Shown: positions 6,904-15,411, counted from the stretch's first letter. The stretch is 45,487 bases of DNA from Phycicoccus flavus (GCF_004025965.2 NZ_SAYU02000032.1:1-45487); one strand, 5' to 3'. Notes: generated by a model not told the origin, from the letters alone. Translations and numbers: made by a program.

Positions 6904-8217
6904 GTGGACGCCGACCTCGCCGACCTGCTCGCGTTCGACCGCGACCACGTCTGGCACCCGTACTCCTCGGCGCTGAGCCCGCACGCCCCGTACCTCGTCG
7001 AGTCCGCCGAGGGGGTGCGCCTGCACGTCCGCGACCGGGACGGCACCCGCCGCGAGGTCATCGACGCGATGAGCTCGTGGTGGTGCGCCATCCACGGCTA
7101 CCGCGTCCCGGAGCTGAACGCCGCCGCCCGCGGGCAGCTGGACCGGATGGCGCACGTGATGTTCGGCGGCCTCACCCACGAGCCCGCCGTCGGGCTGGCC
7201 CGCCGGCTGCGCGACCTCGCCCCGGACGGCCTGGAGCACGTGTTCCTCGCCGACTCCGGGTCGGTGTCGGTCGAGGTGGCGATGAAGGCGGCGCTCCAGT
7301 ACCACCTCGCGGCGGGCCGGCCCCGCACCCGCTTCTTCACCGTCCGCGGCGGCTACCACGGCGACACCTTCAGCCCGATGTCCGTCACCGACCCCGTCGG
7401 CGGCATGCACTCCCTCTTCCGCGGCGTCCTGCCCGAGCACGTCTTCGCCCCCCGGCCGCCCGGCGGTGTGGACCGCGCCGCCGACGACCCCGACCTGCTC
7501 GCCTGGGAGCGCGCGACGACCGACCTGTTCTCCGCGCACGCCGACGACATCGCCGCGGTGGTCCTCGAACCGGTGCTCCAGGGGGCCGGCGGGATGCACG
7601 CCTACAGCCCGCACGTCCTCGGGGTGCTGCACCGGCTGGCCCGCGCCCACGGCGCCCTCGTCGTCCACGACGAGATCGCCACCGGCCTGCACCGCACCGG
7701 CCCGCGCTGGGCCGGCGACCGGGTCGTGTCGACCCCGGACATCCTCTGCGTCGGCAAGGCGCTGACCGGCGGCTACGTCTCCCTCGCGGCGATGCTGTGC
7801 ACCCGCGAGGTCGCCGAGGGGGTGAGCCGCGGCGAGGCCGGCGGGCTCATGCACGGCCCGACGTTCATGGGCAACCCGCTCGCCTGCGCCGTGGCCGCCG
7901 CGAGCCTCGACCTCGTCACCGCGCGCGACACCGAGGCGGAGGTGGCGCGCGTCGGACGCGGCCTGGCCGAGGGCCTGGCCCCGGCCCGCGCCCTGACGTC
8001 GGTGGCCGACGTGCGCACCCTCGGCGCCGTCGGCGTCGTCCAGCTGCGCGAGCCCGTCCGCGTCGCCGAGGTCACCGCCGCCGCATTGGCCCGCGGCGTG
8101 TGGGTCCGGCCCTTCCGCGACCTCGTCTACACGATGCCGCCCTACGTCACCTCCGGCGACGACCTCGCGCTCCTCACCGCGGGGCTCGTCGGCGCGGTGG
8201 CCGACGTCCACGGGTGA
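6904..8217 (+). CDS. bioA: Adenosylmethionine-8-amino-7-oxononanoate aminotransferase
   Basis: PLP-dependent class III aminotransferase that converts 7-keto-8-aminopelargonate to 7,8-diaminopelargonate with S-adenosylmethionine as amino donor. 437 residues, a normal length. Family hallmarks are HVWHPYSS near the N-terminus, SSWWCAIHGY, the phosphate-binding DSGSVSVEVAMK, GGYHGDTF, the cofactor-binding HDEIATGLHRTG and the Schiff-base Lys285 in CVGKALTGGY. The GTG at 6904 sits 6 bases after GATGAT, a weak -10 box, so the mRNA may be leaderless. It works between bioF and bioD but is separated from both by unrelated genes on the other strand. Confidence 0.95.
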   Translation: MDADLADLLAFDRDHVWHPYSSALSPHAPYLVESAEGVRLHVRDRDGTRREVIDAMSSWWCAIHGYRVPELNAAARGQLDRMAHVMFGGLTHEPAVGLARRLRDLAPDGLEHVFLADSGSVSVEVAMKAALQYHLAAGRPRTRFFTVRGGYHGDTFSPMSVTDPVGGMHSLFRGVLPEHVFAPRPPGGVDRAADDPDLLAWERATTDLFSAHADDIAAVVLEPVLQGAGGMHAYSPHVLGVLHRLARAHGALVVHDEIATGLHRTGPRWAGDRVVSTPDILCVGKALTGGYVSLAAMLCTREVAEGVSRGEAGGLMHGPTFMGNPLACAVAAASLDLVTARDTEAEVARVGRGLAEGLAPARALTSVADVRTLGAVGVVQLREPVRVAEVTAAALARGVWVRPFRDLVYTMPPYVTSGDDLALLTAGLVGAVADVHG

Positions 8218-8235
8218 CGCGGCCGGGCGCCGGGG

Positions 8236-8652
8236 TCAGTCGGCCCGGGCCGCGCCCCAGCCGTGCCAGTGCTCGACCTCGACCCAGCAGCTGACCCGCG
8301 GCCGGTCGCGCACCCGGTACTGCTGCCCGGTGTAGTAGACGGCGAGCCGGTCGATGTCGGCGAGGGCGGTGGCCTCGTCGTCCTCCCAGCGCACGACCCG
8401 TCCGCGGACGCTCACGTGGGTGTACCACTCGCCCTCCTTCAGGGCCGTGAGCGCGACCTCGGGGTGCTCGCGCATCCAGGACACCCGGGCGCGCTCGGCG
8501 TCCATGTTGAGCAGGACCGTGCCGTCGTCCTCGACGAGGTACCAGGTGGCGACCGACATCGGGGTCCCGCCGGGCAGGAGGACGGCGACGACGGCCGGGT
8601 TCGGCGCCCTCAGCAGGTCGAGGGTCTCGGGCGGGATCGGGGGCTTGGGCAC
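8236..8652 (-). CDS. PPOX-class (pyridoxamine 5'-phosphate oxidase-like) flavin/F420 protein
   Basis: 138-residue split-barrel protein like the small actinobacterial PPOX-class oxidoreductases, many of which use F420. It starts VPKPPIPPETLDLLRAPNPA, followed by a beta-rich core (TPMSVATWYLVEDDGTVLLN) and VSVRGRVVRWED. The GTG at 8652 follows a GAGGAG ribosome site on the minus strand. The substrate is unknown. It converges with bioA, 18 bases apart, and lies downstream of the GntR gene on the same strand with a 106-base gap, so it may have its own promoter. Confidence 0.75.
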   Translation of the reverse strand: MPKPPIPPETLDLLRAPNPAVVAVLLPGGTPMSVATWYLVEDDGTVLLNMDAERARVSWMREHPEVALTALKEGEWYTHVSVRGRVVRWEDDEATALADIDRLAVYYTGQQYRVRDRPRVSCWVEVEHWHGWGAARAD

Positions 8653-8758
8653 GGGAGGTCCTCCTCGGTCGGGACGGACGCCGCGGCCGGCGCCCCGCCT
8701 CCCAGCATGCCCGCGACCGGGGACACCGGGGGCAGCCGGCGCGGCGGGGCCGGCCGGC

Positions 8759-9133
8759 TCACCGGCCCACCACCCGCACGAGCACCGAGACCGCCTCGTC
8801 CGTCGACACCCCGAGGACGGCCGCCCGCTCGAGGTAGGCCCGGGCGGCGTCCTCGAGGGCGGCCTGCGGGGTGACCGCCGCCGGGGGGTGCGGCGCGACC
8901 CGGGTGCCGCCACCCCGGCGCGAGCGCACGTAGCCCGCCTGCTCCAGCTCGCGGTAGGTGCGGGCCACCGTGCCCGTCGCGAGGCCGAGGTCGGCGGCCA
9001 GCTGGCGCACCGGCGGCAGCCGGTCGCCGGGCGCCAGGACGCCGCTGCCGACGAGGTCGGCCAGCTGACGGCGGAGCTGCTCGTAAGGAGGCGTGGGGTC
9101 GAGCACGTCGACCGTCACCGTCGAGAGCGTCAT
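8759..9133 (-). CDS. GntR family transcriptional regulator (short, YtrA-like)
   Basis: 124-residue regulator with an N-terminal winged helix (residues 12-80): YEQLRRQLADLV, GDRLPPVRQLAADLGLATGTVARTYRELEQAGYV and the wing RRGGGTRVAP. The C-terminal part is only about 40 residues, too short for a FadR-type effector domain; this is typical of the YtrA subfamily, whose members usually control a linked membrane or transport gene. Its ATG overlaps the stop of the upstream membrane-protein gene by 4 bases, so the two form an operon. Two matching palindromes upstream of that operon (10090-10111 and 10138-10159) are its likely operators, giving autoregulation and possibly control of the divergent bioF. 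Confidence 0.85.
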   Translation of the reverse strand: MTLSTVTVDVLDPTPPYEQLRRQLADLVGSGVLAPGDRLPPVRQLAADLGLATGTVARTYRELEQAGYVRSRRGGGTRVAPHPPAAVTPQAALEDAARAYLERAAVLGVSTDEAVSVLVRVVGR

Positions 9134-10077
9134 CGGACGGGGGCGCCCACGGACGAGGCGTCGCCCGGCGTCGGCCGGGGCAGGTCCTCGACCCGCAGCC
9201 GCGGCGCCGCGACGAGGACCCCCAGCACCGCGGACGCCCCGACGAGGGCCAGCGGCGCGACGACCCCGGCGCCGGCCTTCACCGCGGCCTGCAGCGGCGA
9301 GAGCCCGCACAGCCCGCCGTCGAGACCGGAGGAGAGGAAGGCCGCGACCGGCGCCAGGGTCCCGAGGACCGCCACGGTCGCCCCCTCGAGCACCGCGGCG
9401 ACCGACCAGCGGCGCAGCGTCGTGTCGAGGCCGAGGCTCTCGACCCCCGGGCGCGGCCGGCGCACGACGGCGCGCAGGGCGAGCAGCGTGAGCAGGCCGA
9501 GCACGGCGAACGCCGCCAGCAGCGGCACCGCGTAGTACGACCCCGGGAACGGCCCACGGCCCGAGCCGTACTGCGTCGCCACGCCGTCCACCACGGTGGT
9601 GCACGCGACCTGGAAGTACCGCCCGGCACGGCCCAGGTCGTCCGGCGCCCCCCACGCCGTCCCCGCCGCGAGCGATCCCACGAGCAGCGCGGTCCCGACG
9701 CCCAGGACCGCGGCGTGCCCCCGGGGGAGGACGTCGCGGACGCGACGCGTCTCGACCGGGGCCGACCGCCGCACGCCGCCGGCCCGGTGCCCGGTGAGCT
9801 CACCGACGACGGTGCCGAGCAGGACGCCCGCGCCGAGGACCGCCGGTGCCAGGGCGCTCACCCGGCCCAGCGCGTCGACCTGGCCGCCGGCGACGGCGAG
9901 CAGCCCCGCGGCCAGCAGCCCCCCGAGGAGGCCGAGGACCCGGGACAGGCGGGTGCGCCGGGCGACGTCGACGACGGCGGCGTGCTCGGCGATGCCGAGG
10001 ACGACGGTGTGCCGCCGGGCCACGGCCAGGACGGTGGCGACGAGCGCGAACGGGAGGGCGAGGACCAGGATGCGCAT
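9130..10077 (-). CDS. Multi-pass membrane protein of unknown function, in operon with GntR
   Basis: 315 residues with about seven hydrophobic segments (roughly 2-20, 48-67, 77-95, 124-146, 187-207, 232-255 and 270-296). A loop after segment 4 contains two cysteines and GSGRGPFPGSYYAVPL. I do not recognise a named family. The ATG at 10077 has a strong ribosome site (GGAGG, 4 bases upstream). It is the first gene of a two-gene operon whose second gene is a YtrA-like GntR repressor, and its promoter region carries two matching palindromic operators. Such membrane/GntR pairs often respond to cell-envelope stress; that is inference from context. Confidence 0.7.
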   Translation of the reverse strand: MRILVLALPFALVATVLAVARRHTVVLGIAEHAAVVDVARRTRLSRVLGLLGGLLAAGLLAVAGGQVDALGRVSALAPAVLGAGVLLGTVVGELTGHRAGGVRRSAPVETRRVRDVLPRGHAAVLGVGTALLVGSLAAGTAWGAPDDLGRAGRYFQVACTTVVDGVATQYGSGRGPFPGSYYAVPLLAAFAVLGLLTLLALRAVVRRPRPGVESLGLDTTLRRWSVAAVLEGATVAVLGTLAPVAAFLSSGLDGGLCGLSPLQAAVKAGAGVVAPLALVGASAVLGVLVAAPRLRVEDLPRPTPGDASSVGAPVR

Positions 10078-10089
10078 GGCGCCTCCATC

Positions 10090-10111
10090 TTGTGTCGAGT
10101 GAGTGGTACAA
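10090..10111. promoter_or_regulatory. GntR operator, site 1
   Basis: TTGTGTC, 8 bases, GGTACAA. It has the same half-sites and spacing as site 2 (10138-10159), 48 bp away. It lies 13 bases upstream of the membrane-protein start on the minus strand, so a bound repressor would block this operon. Confidence 0.65.
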
Positions 10112-10137
10112 AAGGGAGGGTGCAGCACGCGCGGGGT

Positions 10138-10159
10138 TTGTGTCAAGCACTTGATACAA
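10138..10159. promoter_or_regulatory. GntR operator, site 2
   Basis: TTGTGTCAAG, CA, CTTGATACAA: a 22-bp inverted repeat with one mismatch between arms. It matches site 1 as TTGTGTC-N8-GRTACAA. It ends 34 bases before the bioF start, so it could influence bioF as well as the divergent membrane protein/GntR operon. Confidence 0.7.
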
Positions 10160-10193
10160 GGTGGCTGTCCGGAGTCCGTGGGAGGATCGAGGA

Positions 10194-11321
10194 ATGACGG
10201 GGACGCTCGACTGGTTGAAGGAGGCCGCCGCCGCCCGGGAGGCCGCGGGGCTCGTGCGGCGGCTCTCGGTGACGAAGTCCGCCGACATCGTCGACCTCGC
10301 CGGGAACGACTACCTGGGGCTGCGCCACCACCCCGCCGTGGTCGCGGGGGCCGTCGCCGCGGTCGAGACCTACGGGTCCGGGGCCGGGGCGTCGCGCCTG
10401 GTCACCGGCACCCTCGACGTGCACGAGGAGCTCGAGTCCGCGCTCGTCGGGCTCACCGGGGCGCCCTCGGCCCTCGTGCTGTCCAGCGGCTACCAGGCCA
10501 ACCTCGCCGCCGTCGCCGGCCTGGCCGACGCCGGCACCCTCATCGTCAGCGACGAGCACGCGCACGCCTCGCTCATCGACGGCTGCCGGCTCTCGCGCGC
10601 CGCGGTCAACGTCGCCCGGCACAACGACCTCGAGCACGTCGCCGAGCTGCTGGCCCGCCGCGACGTGCCGCGGGCCGTCGTCGTCGCCGAGTCCGTGTAC
10701 TCGGTGCTCGGCGACACCGCGCCGGTCGAGGACCTCGTCGCCCTCACCGCCGAGGCCGGCGCGATGCTCGTCGTCGACGAGGCCCACGCCCTCGGGGTGC
10801 TCGGGCCCGGCGGCGCCGGCCTGCTCGCGTCGATCGGCGCGCTCGGCGCCGAGCACGTCGTCGCCACCGGCACGCTGTCGAAGTCGTTCGCCGCCCAGGG
10901 CGGCCTCGTGCTCGCCGACCCGGTCGTGCGCGACCACCTCGTCAACACCGCCCGGCCCTTCGTCTACGACACCGGGCTGGCGCCGGCGTCGGCGGGGGCC
11001 GCGCTCGCCGCCATCGGCGTCCTGCACGAGCACCCCGAGCTCCTCCCCCGCGTCCACGCCAACGCCGCCCGCCTGGCCGAGGTCTGCGGGATCCCCGTGC
11101 CCGACGGTGCGGTGATGTCCGTGCGCATGCCGGGGCCGCACGAGACGGTCGAGGCCGTCGAGCGCGCCCGCGCGGAGGGCATCCGGGTCGGGGCGTTCCG
11201 GCCGCCCTCGACGCCCGACGGCTCCTCGCGGCTGCGGCTCACCGCGCACGCCGACCACGGCGCCCACGAGCTCGAGCGCGCCTGCGCCGTCCTCGCCGAC
11301 CTCGTCCCGGCCCCGGTCTGA
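10194..11321 (+). CDS. bioF: 8-amino-7-oxononanoate synthase
   Basis: PLP-dependent alpha-oxoamine synthase that condenses pimeloyl thioester with L-alanine to 7-keto-8-aminopelargonate. 375 residues. Landmarks are DLAGNDYLGLRHHP, the glycine loop SGAGASRLVTGT, SSGYQANLA, DEAHALGVLG (the Asp binds the PLP ring nitrogen) and the Schiff-base Lys230 in TLSKSFAAQGG. The ATG at 10194 follows GGAGG and is favoured over an in-frame start 11 codons upstream that sits against operator site 2. bioD follows in the same operon. No pimeloyl-forming gene (bioC/bioH, bioI or bioW type) is visible in the window. Confidence 0.95.
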   Translation: MTGTLDWLKEAAAAREAAGLVRRLSVTKSADIVDLAGNDYLGLRHHPAVVAGAVAAVETYGSGAGASRLVTGTLDVHEELESALVGLTGAPSALVLSSGYQANLAAVAGLADAGTLIVSDEHAHASLIDGCRLSRAAVNVARHNDLEHVAELLARRDVPRAVVVAESVYSVLGDTAPVEDLVALTAEAGAMLVVDEAHALGVLGPGGAGLLASIGALGAEHVVATGTLSKSFAAQGGLVLADPVVRDHLVNTARPFVYDTGLAPASAGAALAAIGVLHEHPELLPRVHANAARLAEVCGIPVPDGAVMSVRMPGPHETVEAVERARAEGIRVGAFRPPSTPDGSSRLRLTAHADHGAHELERACAVLADLVPAPV

Positions 11322-11332
11322 CGGCCGCGCCG

Positions 11333-12094
11333 GTGTCCGGGACCTACGGGACCGAGGGGTCCGCGGACGACGTCGACGCCACCGGGACGGTCGACGGGCG
11401 GGCCCTGCCGTCGGTGGTCCTCGTCACCGGCACGGGCACCGGTGTCGGCAAGACCGTCGTCACCGCCGCCCTCGCCGCCCTCGTCCGCGGACGCGGCAGC
11501 AGCGTCGCCGTCGTCAAGCCGACCCAGACCGGTGTCGTCGACGACGAGCCCGGCGACGTCGACGAGGTGCGCCGGCTGGTCGGTGACGACCTGCCGGTGC
11601 ACGAGCTCGTCCGGCTGAAGGACCCGCTCTCGCCCGAGGCCGCCGCCCGTCGCGACGGCACCCAGCTGCCGCCGGTCGCGCTGCACGCCAAGCGGATCGG
11701 CGAGATCGCCACCGGACACGACGTCACCCTCGTCGAGGGCGCGGGCGGCCTGCTCGTCCGCCTCGACGCCCGCGGCGGCACGCTCGCCGACCTCGGGACG
11801 GCGCTGCGCTACAAGGGCGTGTCCTGCGGTGTCGTGCTCGTCGCGTCGGCCGGTCTCGGGGTGCTCAGCACGGCCGCGCTCACCGCCGAGGCCCTGCGGG
11901 CGCGGTCGCTGCCGCTGCTCGGCGTCGTCGTCGGGTCGTGGCCGCAGGACCCGGACCTGGCCGAGACCGAGAACCTCCACGACCTGCCACGGGTCACCGG
12001 GGCGCCGCTGTGGGGGCGGGTGCCCGAGGGCGCCGGCACCCTGGCCGCCGACGCGTTCACGGCCGCGGTCCCCGGCTGTTTCGCCATCGCCTGA
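11333..12094 (+). CDS. bioD: Dethiobiotin synthetase
   Basis: ATP-dependent carboxylase that closes the ureido ring of dethiobiotin from 7,8-diaminopelargonate and CO2. The P-loop is GTGTGVGKT (Lys40 with this start), KPTQTG is the conserved substrate loop, and VEGAGGLLVRLD is the second catalytic motif. The GTG at 11333, 11 bases after the bioF stop, gives 253 residues with a 27-residue acidic extension. The GTG at 11414 would start close to the P-loop, as in most BioD proteins, and is a real alternative; neither has a clear ribosome site. The C-terminus is usual for the family. Confidence 0.9.
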   Translation: MSGTYGTEGSADDVDATGTVDGRALPSVVLVTGTGTGVGKTVVTAALAALVRGRGSSVAVVKPTQTGVVDDEPGDVDEVRRLVGDDLPVHELVRLKDPLSPEAAARRDGTQLPPVALHAKRIGEIATGHDVTLVEGAGGLLVRLDARGGTLADLGTALRYKGVSCGVVLVASAGLGVLSTAALTAEALRARSLPLLGVVVGSWPQDPDLAETENLHDLPRVTGAPLWGRVPEGAGTLAADAFTAAVPGCFAIA

Positions 12095-12194
12095 CCCGCC
12101 GGCCCCGACCGGGACGTGACCCCGGTGGCCGGTGACCTCACGGCCAGCCGCACCCACGTCGGCGGGTGCGGGGGCGGCTTGCGAGGATGGGCGG

Positions 12195-12710
12195 ATGAGC
12201 GCCGCCGACCGTCCGTACCGCGTCACCACCGTCTGCCACGGCAACATCTGCCGCTCGCCGATGGCCGCGTTCCTCCTGCGCGAGGCCTTCGACGACGCCG
12301 GGCTCGGCGACCGCGTCGAGGTCGACTCCGCGGGCACCTCCACCGAGGAGCTCGGCAACCCGCCGCACCGGCGGACCGTCGCGACCCTGCAGCGGCACGG
12401 CCACCCGGACACCGGCTGGTCCGAGCACCGGGCGCGGCAGTTCCAGGCCGACTGGTTCGACGACGTCGACCTCGTCCTGGCCGCCGACCACGCGCACGCC
12501 GACCGGCTGACCCGCCTCGCCCGGACCGACGAGGAGCGCGGGCGCGTGCGCCTCGTCCGCTCCTTCGACCCCGACGCCGTCGCTGCCGGCGAGCTGGGCA
12601 TGGACGACCCCTGGTACGGCGGCGACGCCGAGTACGAGCAGACCTACGCCGAGATCACCGCCGCCGTCCCCGGCATCGTCGAGCACGTCCGCGCCGAGCT
12701 CGAGGGCTGA
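12195..12710 (+). CDS. Low molecular weight protein-tyrosine phosphatase
   Basis: 171-residue cytoplasmic phosphatase. The N-terminal active-site loop VCHGNICRSPMA holds the nucleophile Cys14 and Arg20 of the C(X)5R signature, and DDPWYGG near residue 137 supplies the general-acid aspartate. It removes phosphate from phosphotyrosine proteins; actinobacterial relatives (PtpA-like) are sometimes secreted, but no signal peptide is present. I chose the ATG at 12195, which lies 6 bases after GAGGAT, a weak -10-like box. It converges with a GNAT gene; a GC-rich palindrome at 12760-12778 lies between them. Confidence 0.9.
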   Translation: MSAADRPYRVTTVCHGNICRSPMAAFLLREAFDDAGLGDRVEVDSAGTSTEELGNPPHRRTVATLQRHGHPDTGWSEHRARQFQADWFDDVDLVLAADHAHADRLTRLARTDEERGRVRLVRSFDPDAVAAGELGMDDPWYGGDAEYEQTYAEITAAVPGIVEHVRAELEG

Positions 12711-12759
12711 CCCCTCCCGCCGGGCTCGACCCCGTCGGTGGCCGTGCGGCGACCGACCG

Positions 12760-12778
12760 CGCCGGACCCGGTCCGGCG
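12760..12778. terminator. Palindrome between convergent genes
   Basis: CGCCGGACC-C-GGTCCGGCG is a perfect 19-bp palindrome in the 93-base gap between the convergent phosphatase and GNAT genes. Its position suggests a bidirectional terminator. It has no T-tract. Confidence 0.4.
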
Positions 12779-12803
12779 GTCGACGTGAGGACGGCGGCGG
12801 CGG

Positions 12804-13310
12804 TCAGGGCAGCGGCTTGACGAGCCAGGCGACGACGTCGGCCGACTCGCGGCGCACCCCGTCGTCGTCGACGACGGTGTACCGGTCGGGGTAGCGCGTG
12901 CCGGTGTCGAGGTAGCCGCGGCGGCGGTAGAGCCGCAGGGCGCCCTCGTTCGCGGGGTCGACGCCCAGGCCGACGCCCCGGTGCCCGGCGCCGGCGACGA
13001 GGGCCTCGACGTGGTCGAGCAGCCGCGAGCCGACGCCCGAGCCCTGCCGCTCCTGCGGCCACACCTGCAGGCCGTTGACCTCCGGCACGCCGTCGGACAC
13101 CTCGGGCGCCGGCGGCCCGTCCCACCGCACCTCGCAGGACCCGACGGGCCCGGCGCCGTCGAACGCGACGAGGTAGGTGCTGGCGCCCTCCTCCACCCGC
13201 GCGACCCGGGTCTCGTGGACGGCCGAGGCGCCGGTCGGCTGCCAGCGCTCGAGCAGCGGCAGGTCCCGCCGGTCGACGGCCCGGACGGTCAGGTCATGGG
13301 TCGGGTCCAC
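12804..13310 (-). CDS. GNAT family N-acetyltransferase
   Basis: 168-residue acetyl-CoA-dependent acyltransferase; the substrate is unknown. The acetyl-CoA loop is QERQGSGVGSRLLDHVEAL near residues 90-108, followed by GVGLGVDPANEGALRLYRRRGY, the typical C-terminal GNAT motif. I chose the GTG at 13310: TAGCGT on the minus strand (13318-13323) ends exactly 7 bases before it, which fits a leaderless promoter, while the in-frame GTG at 13319 would overlap this -10 box. It is divergent from purB; a palindrome (GGGGGCA-C-TGCCCCC, 13347-13361) lies in the shared region. Confidence 0.8.
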   Translation of the reverse strand: MDPTHDLTVRAVDRRDLPLLERWQPTGASAVHETRVARVEEGASTYLVAFDGAGPVGSCEVRWDGPPAPEVSDGVPEVNGLQVWPQERQGSGVGSRLLDHVEALVAGAGHRGVGLGVDPANEGALRLYRRRGYLDTGTRYPDRYTVVDDDGVRRESADVVAWLVKPLP

Positions 13311-13317
13311 CCGTCCC

Positions 13318-13323
13318 ACGCTA
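13318..13323 (-). promoter_or_regulatory. -10 box of the GNAT gene (leaderless)
   Basis: TAGCGT on the minus strand, 7 bases before the GTG at 13310. Confidence 0.5.
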
Positions 13324-13346
13324 GGCCCGCCGTCGCTCCGGGCGGC

Positions 13347-13361
13347 GGGGGCACTGCCCCC
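13347..13361. promoter_or_regulatory. Palindrome in the GNAT/purB divergent region
   Basis: GGGGGCA-C-TGCCCCC is a perfect 15-bp palindrome located between the two divergent genes, 24 bases upstream of the GNAT -10 box. It could be an operator; there is no further evidence. Confidence 0.3.
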
Positions 13362-13459
13362 GACCACCTCGCCCACACCGACGGCCGGCCGGGTGGTCGT
13401 CGCCGTCCGGCAGCCGACGCCGGGACGGCGGGGGCGTGCCGCTCTGGGACACTGGAGAC

Positions 13460-14911
13460 ATGACGAGCACGACCGACGCCGCGCCCGGCGGCCTCTCGCA
13501 CACGACCCGCCTCGCCGACGTCGAGCCGCCGATCGCCCTCGGTGCGCTGGACGGTCGCTACCGCGGGGTCGTCGCGCCGCTCGTCGACCACCTCAGCGAG
13601 CCCGCGCTCAACCGCGCCCGCCTCCACGTCGAGGTCGAGTGGCTCGTCCACCTCACCGAGCGCGAGGTGCTCCCCGGCGTCCGTCGCCTCACCCCGGCCG
13701 AGCAGGACACCCTGCGCGCCGTCGTCCGCGACTTCGGCGCCGCCCAGATCGACGAGCTCGGCGACATCGAACGGGTCACGCTGCACGACGTCAAGGCCGT
13801 CGAGTACGTCCTCAAGACCCGCCTGCGCGAGATCGCGCCAGCAGAAGAGGACGCAGGCCTCGCCGAGCTCGTGCACTTCTGCTGCACGAGCGAGGACATC
13901 AACAACCTCTCCTACGCCGTCATGGTCCGCGGTGCCGTCCACGAGGTGTGGCTGCCCCGCGCCCGCGCCCTCGTCGACGACCTCGCGAGCATGGCCGCCG
14001 ACCTCGCCGACGTCCCGCTGCTCGCGCACACCCACGGCCAGCCGGCGACGCCGACGACGATGGGCAAGGAGCTCGCCGTCCTCGCCTGGCGGCTGCGCCG
14101 GCAGCTCCGGCGGATCGAGGACGCGGAGTTCCTCGGCAAGCTCAACGGCGCCACCGGCACCTACGGCGCGCACGTCGCCGCCGTCCCCGGCGCCGACTGG
14201 GAGGCGCTGAGCCGGTCCTTCGTCGAGCACCTCGGGCTCACCTGGAACCCGCTGACGACGCAGATCGAGAGCCACGACTGGCAGGCCGAGCTCTACGCCG
14301 ACCTCGCCCGCTTCAACCGGGTGCTGCACAACATGTGCACCGACGTGTGGTCCTACATCTCGATGGGGTACTTCGCCCAGGTCCGCGGGCAGGGCACGGT
14401 GGGCTCCTCGACGATGCCGCACAAGGTCAACCCAATCCGGTTCGAGAACGCCGAGGCCAACCTCGAGGTGAGCAACGCGCTGTTCGACGTGCTGTCCGCG
14501 ACGCTCGTGCAGAGCCGGCTCCAGCGGGACCTCACCGACTCCTCGATGCAGCGCAACATCGGCTCCGCGTTCGGGCACAGCCTGCTGGCCATCGACAACG
14601 CCCGCCGCGGGCTCGACGGGCTCGACGCCGTCCCCGAGGCCATGGCCGCCGACCTCGACCGCAACTGGGAGGTGCTCGGCGAGGCCGTGCAGTCGGCGAT
14701 GCGGGCGCTCGGCGCGCAGGGCGTGCCGGGCATGGAGGAGCCCTACGAGCGCCTCAAGGAGCTGACCCGCGGCCGGCGGATCGGACAGGACGACCTCGTG
14801 GAGTTCGTCCGCGGACTGGGCCTGCCGCCCGAGGTCGAGCAGCGGCTCGCCGCCCTCACCCCGCAGACCTACACCGGCCTCGCCCCCGCCCTGGTCCGCC
14901 ACCTCGGATGA
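13460..14911 (+). CDS. purB: Adenylosuccinate lyase
   Basis: Fumarase/aspartase-superfamily lyase acting twice in purine synthesis: it releases fumarate from SAICAR and from adenylosuccinate. 483 residues, of the longer form. Signatures in order: LGALDGRYRG, CTSEDINNLSYAVM, the catalytic HTHGQPATPTTMGKE, and the flexible loop SSTMPHKVNPIRFEN (near residue 316), which holds the catalytic serine. The ATG at 13460 has GGAG 3 to 6 bases upstream; GACACT 6 bases upstream could also be a -10 box of a leaderless mRNA. The next gene overlaps its stop codon by 4 bases. Confidence 0.95.
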   Translation: MTSTTDAAPGGLSHTTRLADVEPPIALGALDGRYRGVVAPLVDHLSEPALNRARLHVEVEWLVHLTEREVLPGVRRLTPAEQDTLRAVVRDFGAAQIDELGDIERVTLHDVKAVEYVLKTRLREIAPAEEDAGLAELVHFCCTSEDINNLSYAVMVRGAVHEVWLPRARALVDDLASMAADLADVPLLAHTHGQPATPTTMGKELAVLAWRLRRQLRRIEDAEFLGKLNGATGTYGAHVAAVPGADWEALSRSFVEHLGLTWNPLTTQIESHDWQAELYADLARFNRVLHNMCTDVWSYISMGYFAQVRGQGTVGSSTMPHKVNPIRFENAEANLEVSNALFDVLSATLVQSRLQRDLTDSSMQRNIGSAFGHSLLAIDNARRGLDGLDAVPEAMAADLDRNWEVLGEAVQSAMRALGAQGVPGMEEPYERLKELTRGRRIGQDDLVEFVRGLGLPPEVEQRLAALTPQTYTGLAPALVRHLG

Positions 14912-15411
14912 CCGCCGGCCCGCGCCCCGGTGACGGCGTAACCGGGGACGGCCCCGTCGCGATCGTCCCGGCCGACCTCGCCGACCCGCGGGTCGGGGAC
15001 CTCGTCGCCGAGCACCTCGCCGAGATGGAGCCGACGGCGCCCGCGTGCAGCCGGCACGCCCTGACCCTCGAGCAGTTCGCCGACCCCGCCGTCCGGCTCT
15101 GGGTCGCGGAGGCCGGCGGGGGGCTCGTCGGGTCCGTGGCGCTCAAGGACCTCGGCGGCGGGCACGTCGAGCTGAAGACGATGCGGGTCTCGCCCATCCT
15201 GCGCGGCAGCGGGCTCGGTCGCCGGCTGTTGGCCCACGCCCTGGCCGCGGCCCGGGCCGGCGGCGCCACCCGGGTGAGCCTCGAGACCGGCGCCGGCGAG
15301 GTCTTCGTGCCGGCCCGCTCGCTGTACCGCCGCCACGGGTTCACCGACTGCGAGCCCTTCGGCGACTACCGGCCGGACCGCAACAGCACGTTCCTCACCC
15401 TCGCCCTCTGA
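14908..15411 (+). CDS. GNAT family N-acetyltransferase
   Basis: 167-residue acetyltransferase. The CoA-binding loop is SPILRGSGLGRRLLAHALAAAR, preceded by the strand HVELKTMRV and followed by ARSLYRRHGFTDCEPFGDYR, the usual pattern for small GNAT enzymes of the PaiA/YjaB type. Its ATG overlaps the purB stop (ATGA), so it is translationally coupled to purB. Substrate unknown; no role in purine synthesis is implied. Confidence 0.85.
   Translation: MTAGPRPGDGVTGDGPVAIVPADLADPRVGDLVAEHLAEMEPTAPACSRHALTLEQFADPAVRLWVAEAGGGLVGSVALKDLGGGHVELKTMRVSPILRGSGLGRRLLAHALAAARAGGATRVSLETGAGEVFVPARSLYRRHGFTDCEPFGDYRPDRNSTFLTLAL

Noticed and set aside
2976-7091. 1371-codon open frame on the minus strand across the FMN reductase and discoidin-domain genes
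   Set aside because: It is antisense to two recognised genes, with Gly/Arg/Val-rich composition typical of mirror frames in GC-rich DNA and no domain.
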